Shown piece after piece: positions 1 to 5,256 of a stretch of 11,118 nucleotides of DNA. Both the position numbers and the translations under genes were made by a program. Source of the DNA: an uncultured Lachnospiraceae bacterium (GTDB taxonomy: Bacteria > Bacillota > Clostridia > Lachnospirales > Lachnospiraceae); NCBI GenBank assembly GCA_902797015.1, contig CADBRG010000177.1:1-11118 (forward strand). Direction: 5' to 3'. Positions within the stretch are counted from its first letter, which is position 1. Every line of letters starts with the position of its first letter. Below the pieces are notes generated by a model. That model saw only the letters and a program-made list of their open reading frames with translations. It ran no database searches and had not been told where the DNA came from.

Positions 1-445
1 TCTTTTGCAAACCGGTCAAACAATGCCATGTAGGCTTTTTCAATTCCGCTGTCATACAAAAGAGCGCCATTCGTATCGACTGTCACCACCGGAAGGCCGA
101 TGCGCTTTTCACCCATTCGACGGATCGCATGGTAATCGGTTGCGATCGTCGCCGGGACCGGCGTCCCGATGATGGCAACAAATGAAGCATCCAGCTTTCC
201 TGCTGCGGCTTTGATCTTTTCGATCATCAGATCATCTCTGCCAAGGATCGCGTCCATATCACGAAGTCCCGCGGAAAAGATCGCGCTTTTTTGACGAAAC
301 CATCTCGGCTCATCAAATCCGCAGATGTTTCCCGCACATCCGCCCGCATCGCAAATGATGATCATGCCGCCCAATTCATAAAACACAGCCGCCGCGCCGG
401 ACTGATCCGGTGCAAACGGATAAATGATTTTTCTTAATCCCTTCA
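1..445 (-). CDS. Nitrogenase component 1-like subunit (second), partial
   Basis: This is the fifth gene of the nif-like/hyd operon. It runs off the left edge, so only the first 148 codons are visible. The N-terminus reads MKGLRKIIYPFAPDQSGAA, followed by a cysteine-glycine segment (CDAGGCAGNICG, Cys32, Cys37 and Cys42) and then DEPRW. A later GTPVPATIATD segment sits where NifD/NifE proteins have STCPxxLIGDD. This order is the Rossmann-like layout of nitrogenase component 1 proteins (NifD/K/E/N, BchN/B, CfbD). Cys37 matches the second P-cluster cysteine, but the usual cysteines before and after it are replaced, and Cys32/Cys42 are extra. GTG is taken as the start because a strong GGAGGG lies 7 nt upstream inside the end of hydF, and the two genes are 3 nt apart. 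It probably pairs with the other component-1-like subunit of this operon. The substrate is unknown, and the missing C-terminus prevents a finer class call. Confidence 0.75.
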
Positions 446-448
446 CGT

Positions 449-1672
449 TTAACCCTCCAGCTTCGCTGCGATCGACGGGAACGGTTTTAATGCCCGCTCT
501 AAAATCCCCGTCATGTACGCAATGCTGATTCCGTAATTGGTGATCGGTATCTGCGCATCCTGTGCGCACTGGATCCTGTACTTCATCTCCCGCTCATTCA
601 GCACACATCCGCCGCAATGCAAGATGAGTTTGTAATCGGAAAGATTCTCAGGATATTCGATACCGCTGGAAAACTCGAAGACCGGTTCCGCACCGGAAAA
701 CTGTCTGACGAGGCGCGGCAGTTTCACGGTTCCGATGTCCTCACACTGCCTGTGATGTGTGCAGCCTTCTGATATCAGGATCTTATCCCCGTCTTTGATC
801 TCATGGAGCATCCTCACGCCCTTGACGAGCTCCGGAAGATTGCCCTTGTATCTGGCAAACAGAATCGAAAACGAGGTGAGCGGAATCTCTGCCGGTGTAA
901 CCGCATCAACCTGTTTAAACACCTGGCTGTCCGTGATCACGATCCGCGGTGTTTTTCCGATGTTCTTTAAGGTGTTTTCCAGTTCATTTTCCTTGACAAC
1001 GATCGCTGTCGCATCGTGATCCAGGATATCCCTGATCGTCTGCTGCTGCGGCAGGATCAGACGCCCCTTCGGTGCTGCTGAATCGACCGGTACGACCAGC
1101 ACGACAAAATCGGATGGCGAAAGCAGATCGCCTACGATCGGTTTCTTTTCTTCCTGCGGCTTTGACGCTGCGATCTGTTCTTTCAGTTCGTATATGTTTT
1201 CTCCGGTCATCGCGCTGACAAAAATCGGCGCATATGCCGTAAGTGCTTCGGAAATAGCTTCCTTCTGCGCATCTGTCATCAGCTCTGATTTATTCACGGC
1301 AATGACCATCGTAATCTTTTTTTCCAGGATGCGCGCGATCAGGCGCTTCTCTTCCTCTCCGACACCCTCTGTTCCGTCCACAACGAGCACGGCGATGTCG
1401 GTCTTATTTAAAACCTGGTAGCTCTTTTTGACACGAAGGGTCCCAAGCTCCCCGCTGTCATCGATACCCGGTGTGTCGATCACAACCACCGGACCGAGCG
1501 GTAAAAGCTCCATCGCCTTGCTGACAGGATCCGTTGTTGTCCCTCTGACATCTGAGACGATCGCAAGACTCTGTCCTGTGATCGCATTGATGATACTGGA
1601 TTTTCCTGCATTACGCTTTCCGAAGATTCCGATGTGTACCCGGTCTGCGGATGGGGTTGCATTTAAACTCAT
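449..1672 (-). CDS. hydF: HydF, [FeFe]-hydrogenase H-cluster maturation GTPase
   Basis: HydF is the scaffold and carrier GTPase that holds a 2Fe H-cluster precursor and delivers it to apo-HydA. The 407-residue length is normal for the family. The N-terminal GTPase domain (about 11-165) has the P-loop GKRNAGKS (18-25), a switch I segment RGTTTDP, DTPG (66-69) and G5-like SAMTG. The G4 motif is NKSE (127-130) instead of the usual NKxD. A middle dimerisation domain follows (about 185-270). The C-terminal cluster domain carries CTH (Cys304, His306) and HCGGC (His352, Cys353, Cys356), the canonical CxH...HCxxC [4Fe-4S] signature. The ATG at 1670-1672 is preceded by AAAGGAAAG. It lies 46 nt downstream of hydE, with a hairpin between them. 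What is unusual is its place between two nitrogenase-like subunit genes rather than beside hydG or hydA. Confidence 0.95.
   Translation of the reverse strand: MSLNATPSADRVHIGIFGKRNAGKSSIINAITGQSLAIVSDVRGTTTDPVSKAMELLPLGPVVVIDTPGIDDSGELGTLRVKKSYQVLNKTDIAVLVVDGTEGVGEEEKRLIARILEKKITMVIAVNKSELMTDAQKEAISEALTAYAPIFVSAMTGENIYELKEQIAASKPQEEKKPIVGDLLSPSDFVVLVVPVDSAAPKGRLILPQQQTIRDILDHDATAIVVKENELENTLKNIGKTPRIVITDSQVFKQVDAVTPAEIPLTSFSILFARYKGNLPELVKGVRMLHEIKDGDKILISEGCTHHRQCEDIGTVKLPRLVRQFSGAEPVFEFSSGIEYPENLSDYKLILHCGGCVLNEREMKYRIQCAQDAQIPITNYGISIAYMTGILERALKPFPSIAAKLEG
453..458 (-). promoter_or_regulatory. Ribosome binding site for GTG start of the partial component 1-like gene
   Basis: On the minus strand this reads GGAGGG, a near-perfect Shine-Dalgarno site, with 7 nt to the GTG at 443-445. 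It overlaps the last codons of hydF. No ATG has comparable support, so this site decides the start and points to tight translation of hydF with the following gene. Confidence 0.75.
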
Positions 1673-1690
1673 CGCCGTCTTTCCTTTCTT

Positions 1691-1714
1691 CCGGCAAAAA
1701 ACCTTTTGATCCGG
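1691..1714 (-). other. Intercistronic hairpin between hydE and hydF
   Basis: CCGG at both ends (1691-1694 and 1711-1714) plus CAAAA pairing with TTTTG (1704-1708 with 1695-1699) form a 9-bp stem with a 2-nt bulge and a 4-nt loop, starting 4 nt after the hydE stop. On the transcribed strand it is followed by purines, not a U-tract, so it is not an intrinsic terminator. A role in RNA stability, processing or setting the hydE:hydF ratio is possible but not shown. Confidence 0.4.
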
Positions 1715-1718
1715 CCTT

Positions 1719-2780
1719 TTACACTGTCACGCTGTAATGGTCTCCGCGTGAAGCCACCACTTCATATCCGATCGACCGCATCCGGTTTGCGAGGCAGTTT
1801 TTGCACTCTGCCGCCTCATCGCCGGTGCAGATCTTGTTATCATATAATTCGTATTTCTTTCGCACATCTGTCGGGGACAGATTCGGCATCACGACATTCG
1901 CACCTGCCTGTACGCCCTTTTCTCTTCCAAGCGGATCTGCTGTGCCAAGCGCTGTCGTAGCCGGCAGCAAGACCTTCGGCAGCATCAGTCTGAGCAGGCC
2001 CAGAAAATAGATCGTCATCTCTGTTGAACCCGGCTTTTCATCCGCAAACGGTGTGTCATGATGCGGTAAAAACGGTCCGATCCCGACCATCTCCGGATCC
2101 AGCTCTTTTAAAAACAGCATATCCTCCGCAAGATGCTCTGTGGTCTGGCCAGGCGCACCAACCATAAAACCGGCGCCTGCCTGATAGCCGATCTGTTTTA
2201 GATCCCGCAGACATTGCTGCCTATGCACTGCACTTAACGGCTCCGGATGGAGATATCTGTAATGATCATGGTTTGCTGTTTCATGACGAAGCAGATAGCG
2301 GTCAGCACCCGCGTCAAACCAAAGCTTATAGGTGTCATATTCCCGCTCGCCAAGCGATAATGTCACTGCACAGTCGGGATGTGCCTGCTTGATCATGGTT
2401 ACGATTGCTGCAATGTCCTCGTCCTTATAAAACGGATCCTCTCCGCCCTGCAGGACGATCGTGCGATATCCGAGTTCATATCCCAGATCGGCACATGCAA
2501 GGATCTCATCCTTTGTCAGGCGATAGCGCTCTGCATTCCGGTTACTTCTCCTGATGCCACAGTAATAGCAATCATTTTTGCAATAATTTGTCATCTCTAT
2601 CAGACCGCGGACAAAGATTTTGTTCCCGTAGTATTTTTGTTGCCAGTAACGTGCTTTTTCAGATACATACGAAGCGATCTCCGGTGTATATCCGTCAATG
2701 ACCGATATCCACTCCTGCCTGCTTAATGCATGTTCGGTATTCAGTTTGTCGATCAGGTCAAAAACCATCCTGTCAGACAT
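1719..2780 (-). CDS. hydE: HydE, [FeFe]-hydrogenase H-cluster radical SAM maturase
   Basis: HydE is a radical SAM enzyme that converts the Fe(CO)2(CN)-cysteine synthon made by HydG into the precursor of the diiron subcluster. The 353-residue protein has the radical SAM triad CKNDCYYC (Cys67, Cys71, Cys74). Near-invariant HydE blocks follow: TIVLQGGEDP, VTLSLGE, DRYLLRHETAN, GAGFMVGAPGQT, MVGIGPFLPHHDTP, LLPATTALGT and GANVVMPN. These blocks separate it from the related BioB and PylB. Near the C-terminus is Cys318-x7-Cys326-x2-Cys329, the spacing of the accessory Fe-S site known in Thermotoga maritima HydE. Its ATG overlaps the end of the upstream nitrogenase-like gene by 8 nt (ATGTCTGA), so the two are probably translationally coupled. 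No HydG is present in the window to supply its substrate. Confidence 0.95.
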   Translation of the reverse strand: MSDRMVFDLIDKLNTEHALSRQEWISVIDGYTPEIASYVSEKARYWQQKYYGNKIFVRGLIEMTNYCKNDCYYCGIRRSNRNAERYRLTKDEILACADLGYELGYRTIVLQGGEDPFYKDEDIAAIVTMIKQAHPDCAVTLSLGEREYDTYKLWFDAGADRYLLRHETANHDHYRYLHPEPLSAVHRQQCLRDLKQIGYQAGAGFMVGAPGQTTEHLAEDMLFLKELDPEMVGIGPFLPHHDTPFADEKPGSTEMTIYFLGLLRLMLPKVLLPATTALGTADPLGREKGVQAGANVVMPNLSPTDVRKKYELYDNKICTGDEAAECKNCLANRMRSIGYEVVASRGDHYSVTV

Positions 2781-4068
2781 GTTTTTCCATTGCCTCCCGC
2801 ATTTCTATGATCAGCTTTTTTACTCCGGCATAGCCAAACGGCTGTCGATCCGAATTCCACGGCACATTTGGCGCATCCGGATGATAATAGATCGCATCCT
2901 TTCCGATCGTCAGATCGACTGTCTCCGTGCCGCAGTCGTAATACAGCATGGTCGGCGACAGATTGGTGTAAACCTTTGTCTCCGGAGAAAGCTCTGCCAA
3001 ACGTCTGATATAGACATAATCCTCTGCCGATATATTGGTAAATATCTCCGGAACGCGCATGCCGTAGCGGATCAGTGCCAGAGCCAGCTCAAAGGAATTG
3101 GCATTTAACATCTCTCCGACTGCAACGGAAACATTTCCAAAGTCCTTTAAAAATCCTTCGATTGCTTCCTCTGCCTGCTTTCTGGCAGCGGAATCATCAA
3201 ATTCTGCGCCGATCGCACCTGCAAACGCACGATACTGGTTTGCGATCCGGTCGATCTGGTACAGGCGTGTCAACTCAAGGTACGGGATTCCGAGCCGGTC
3301 ATTCAGATCATCGGCTGCCGTCCGCGCCTCGGGATCGAGAACGATATTGAAATTCGCCTCTGACATCGCCAGATAGCTTTCATAATCAGGGCACCGCGAG
3401 ATCTCATTGATTGTCTGTACCCCTGCCTGCTTTAACAGATCATACAGCTCGCAGTCATCGATCAGCGGTGAAAAATATCCGAGCAGGTTGACGGTTCTCG
3501 AATTCCGTTTCCGCTTTTCCAGAAGGGAGTAGATGGCTTTTCTAACCAGTACCATCGGTGGCTTTCTGCCTTCTCTTGTCAGCGCATACATATAACACGG
3601 GCGGACAGGCAGTCCTGCCTGCTCTTCTGCCTTTCGGCAGACCCGCTCCCAGTCTGTGCCAAGAAGCGCATCTACACAGGTTCCGCAGATCATCACCATA
3701 GACGGCTTTTCTTCGAGATATTCTACGATCTCGGAAACTGCATCCGGTACTTTTGCAAGATGCTCGCCATTTACGATATCCGATTCGTCCATCAGGAGAA
3801 AGAAGAACCGGTCTTCATACCCGCGCACCTCTGATAAGAGCTTCGTATTCCGGCCGCAGCATCCCGGTGCTACCAAAAGCATAACGGATCCGGGAATCGC
3901 AAGTCCTGCCCGTTTCACGCCAAATCCGGTCGCACCGGGCGAATTGAATGCGAGCGTCGCAGGAGAACTATAGATCAGCTGTGTGGACGGTAAAAGCTCC
4001 GGCGGGATGTTTTCTCTGCCGCCTTCCTGCAGCTCTCTGATTGTAATGCTGTAGGGTTCTCTGTTCAT
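2773..4068 (-). CDS. Nitrogenase component 1-like subunit (NifD/NifE-like)
   Basis: A 431-residue protein of the nitrogenase component 1 superfamily. It shows PGCCGRNT (Cys70, Cys71) where NifD has the P-cluster GxxGC, then MDESDIVNGEHL, matching NifD-type TDLxExDVVFGGExxL, and ICGTCVDALLGTD (Cys128, Cys131), matching STCPxxLIGDD. The C-terminal signature VDLTIG...W...PFGYAGVKKLI is also present. The first P-cluster cysteine is replaced by a serine-rich stretch (YSSPATLAF). The segment equivalent to the FeMo-co cysteine (NifD Cys275) reads NIVLDPEART, with no cysteine. It is therefore unlikely to bind FeMo-co in the standard way. The start ATG is 1 nt after the nifH-like stop and has AAGGA upstream. 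By analogy it would form the catalytic core with the partial subunit at 1-445 and take electrons from the Fe protein. The substrate is unknown. Confidence 0.85.
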   Translation of the reverse strand: MNREPYSITIRELQEGGRENIPPELLPSTQLIYSSPATLAFNSPGATGFGVKRAGLAIPGSVMLLVAPGCCGRNTKLLSEVRGYEDRFFFLLMDESDIVNGEHLAKVPDAVSEIVEYLEEKPSMVMICGTCVDALLGTDWERVCRKAEEQAGLPVRPCYMYALTREGRKPPMVLVRKAIYSLLEKRKRNSRTVNLLGYFSPLIDDCELYDLLKQAGVQTINEISRCPDYESYLAMSEANFNIVLDPEARTAADDLNDRLGIPYLELTRLYQIDRIANQYRAFAGAIGAEFDDSAARKQAEEAIEGFLKDFGNVSVAVGEMLNANSFELALALIRYGMRVPEIFTNISAEDYVYIRRLAELSPETKVYTNLSPTMLYYDCGTETVDLTIGKDAIYYHPDAPNVPWNSDRQPFGYAGVKKLIIEMREAMEKHV

Positions 4069-4069
4069 A

Positions 4070-4825
4070 TTATTGATCCTTTTCCAAAAGACGTTTTGCC
4101 AGGTCTAAAAACCGCTCACTGATCGGAAGCATCGGATCGCCTTCGATCACGGTTTTTCCGATTTCCTCAAACTGATTGATGTCGTCGTTTCTCGGGATGT
4201 CTCCGACGATCTCCAGACCGCGCTCTGCGGCAAACTCTGTTACTTTCTTTTCTTCATCCGGGATATTTCTGCGGTTAAAGATGATTCCGCCGACATCCGC
4301 ATAGCCGCGGTCCGCAAAGTTCTGCACCGCGCGGTAAATGTTATCCGCTGCATAAAGTGCCATCTTTTCACCGGAAGTAACGATCAGAACATGCTCTGCA
4401 TAGCCTTCTCTGATCGGTGCTGCAAATCCGCCGCAGACTACATCGCCAAGGACATCATAAAGCACGACATCCGGCTTCCAGATTTCAAACAGTTCCAGGT
4501 CCTCTAATAGATTAAATGTCGCGATAATGCCTCTTCCCGCACATCCGAGTCCCGGTGTAGGACCGCCAGTCTCGATACAAAGGATATTCCCAAATCCGAC
4601 CTTTGAAATCTCTTCGATCGACTCCGGCTCATTATCATGGTCTCTTAAATAATCCATGACCGACTGCTGTCTGACACCGCCTAAGATATTCATCGTCGAA
4701 TCTGCCTTCGGGTCACATCCGATCTGGATGACACGTTTCCCAAGCGAAGCAAATGCCGCTGCCAGATTTGCTGTCATCGTTGATTTTCCAATTCCGCCTT
4801 TTCCGTAGATTGCGAGTTTTAACAT
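4070..4825 (-). CDS. NifH-like nitrogenase Fe protein (ATP-dependent reductase)
   Basis: A 251-residue MinD/NifH-type ATPase. It has the deviant Walker A motif YGKGGIGKST (8-16), GCDPKADST (37-44), GLGCAGRG with Cys95 and Arg98, and DVLGDVVCGGF with Cys131. The two cysteines match NifH Cys97 and Cys132, which bridge one [4Fe-4S] cluster across the homodimer, and the arginine matches NifH Arg100. It should act as an ATP-driven electron donor, here for the component-1-like subunits encoded just downstream. It is shorter than true NifH at the C-terminus. The start is placed at 4825 because the family begins just before the P-loop and GGGAAGGA lies 6 nt upstream. An in-frame ATG at 4900 would add 25 residues, but that stretch is the terminator hairpin. 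Similar Fe proteins serve BchL, CfbC and methylthio-alkane reductase systems, so homology alone does not give the substrate. Confidence 0.9.
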   Translation of the reverse strand: MLKLAIYGKGGIGKSTMTANLAAAFASLGKRVIQIGCDPKADSTMNILGGVRQQSVMDYLRDHDNEPESIEEISKVGFGNILCIETGGPTPGLGCAGRGIIATFNLLEDLELFEIWKPDVVLYDVLGDVVCGGFAAPIREGYAEHVLIVTSGEKMALYAADNIYRAVQNFADRGYADVGGIIFNRRNIPDEEKKVTEFAAERGLEIVGDIPRNDDINQFEEIGKTVIEGDPMLPISERFLDLAKRLLEKDQ

Positions 4826-5047
4826 CGTTTTTCCTTCCCGTTTTGTCTGTTCATAAAAAAATGGCTCTTCCCATTCGCATACACGAACAGAAAAAGCCAT
4901 TGCTGCCTTTTGGTCATTGCAACGTCTCTTCCTGCGCGGTGCGAAACCTAACTGTCAGAGTAATTGTCCTTTTTCAACTGAAACGGTGCCACTGCACCCC
5001 TATCAGCATTCCGGTCGGGCGCTCTCCTTCCGGTTTGTCTGATCTCT
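4826..5047 (-). ncRNA. Structured 5' leader, riboswitch-like, of unknown class
   Basis: This is the transcribed leader between the predicted start site near 5047 and the nifH-like ATG. It can fold GGTGC-AGTG-GCACC (4998-4985), TTTC-AGTT-GAAA (4983-4972), a CCGG/CCGG stem (5033-5030 with 5014-5011) and the terminal attenuator hairpin. The segment GAAAAAG (4975-4969) could either sit in the upstream hairpin or act as an antiterminator against the 5' arm of the terminator. I compared it from memory with cobalamin, SAM, glycine, FMN, TPP, lysine, THF, Moco, NiCo, fluoride and T-box consensus elements and found no convincing match. It may be a new or divergent metabolite- or metal-sensing RNA, a protein-binding leader or a leader-peptide attenuator. 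Confidence 0.5.
4855..4901 (-). terminator. Intrinsic terminator (attenuator) in leader of nif-like operon
   Basis: On the RNA, AATGGCTTTTTC (4901-4890) pairs with GGGAAGAGCCATT over 12 bp, including three G-U pairs. It is capped by TTCG/CGAA (4887-4884 with 4877-4874) and followed at once by a run of seven U. It lies between a strong promoter and the first gene it drives, ending 29 nt before the nifH-like start codon. It must therefore be read through for expression, which implies regulated attenuation. Upstream leader bases GAAAAAG (4975-4969) can pair with CTTTTTC (4896-4890) and would disrupt this hairpin. Confidence 0.8.
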
Positions 5048-5053
5048 ATTGCT

Positions 5054-5082
5054 ATTATATCTTCTACCCACAAACACGTCAA
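5054..5082 (-). promoter_or_regulatory. Sigma-A promoter of the nif-like/hyd operon
   Basis: On the minus strand, TTGACG (5082-5077) and a perfect TATAAT (5059-5054) are separated by exactly 17 nt. Transcription would start near 5047. This is the strongest promoter match in the window. It fits constitutive initiation, with control moved to the leader attenuator downstream. Confidence 0.8.
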
Positions 5083-5167
5083 TCAGCTTACTGCGATAAA
5101 AACCCTACTGATTTTCGACACAATTGATGAATTATGCCATTTTTGCATATAGCAAGCTGCATTTTGT

Positions 5168-5210
5168 TTTTCACATCCTACTTTTTTCAATTATAATTCT
5201 ATGATATAAT
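5168..5210 (+). promoter_or_regulatory. Probable trpB promoter (two candidate -10 boxes)
   Basis: Two perfect TATAAT hexamers lie at 5192-5197 and 5205-5210 in an AT-rich stretch. Only weak -35 matches of the TTTTCA type are visible, at 5168-5173 and 5184-5189. Either box would give a short trpB leader, leaving no room for a T-box or a trp leader-peptide attenuator. It diverges from the nif-like operon promoter about 100 nt away. Confidence 0.55.
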
Positions 5211-5240
5211 TCATTGGATTGTTCAAAATAGTTGCTACAG

Positions 5241-5246
5241 AAAGGA
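5241..5246 (+). promoter_or_regulatory. Ribosome binding site of trpB
   Basis: AAAGGA lies 10 nt before the ATG at 5257. It is the only Shine-Dalgarno-like site near the first methionine and supports the chosen start, which also fits the usual TrpB N-terminus (YFGKYGGNYL near residue 20). Confidence 0.6.
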
Positions 5247-5256
5247 CGATTGATTC

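Noticed and set aside
1..4825. A classical nitrogen-fixation (nifHDK) cluster
   Set aside because: Only the Fe protein is close to NifH. The component-1 subunits lack the FeMo-co cysteine and part of the P-cluster ligands, and no nifB, nifE or nifN is seen.
4933..4950. ACCGCG preceded by AGGTTTCGC in the leader, resembling the T-box core AGGGTGGNACCGCG
   Set aside because: The GGGTGG part is absent, the leader is too short for a T-box stem I with specifier loop, and the regulated genes are not amino-acid related.
5011..5026. GCGCCCGACCGG in the leader, resembling part of the FMN riboswitch (TTCCCGACCGGCGGT)
   Set aside because: The remaining conserved FMN elements (GGGCAGGGTGAAA, AGTCC) are missing, and the operon has no riboflavin link.
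4753..5127. A 124-codon plus-strand open frame over the nifH-like start and leader
   Set aside because: It has no ribosome binding site or recognisable domain, and it overlaps a well-supported gene start, a terminator and a promoter on the other strand.
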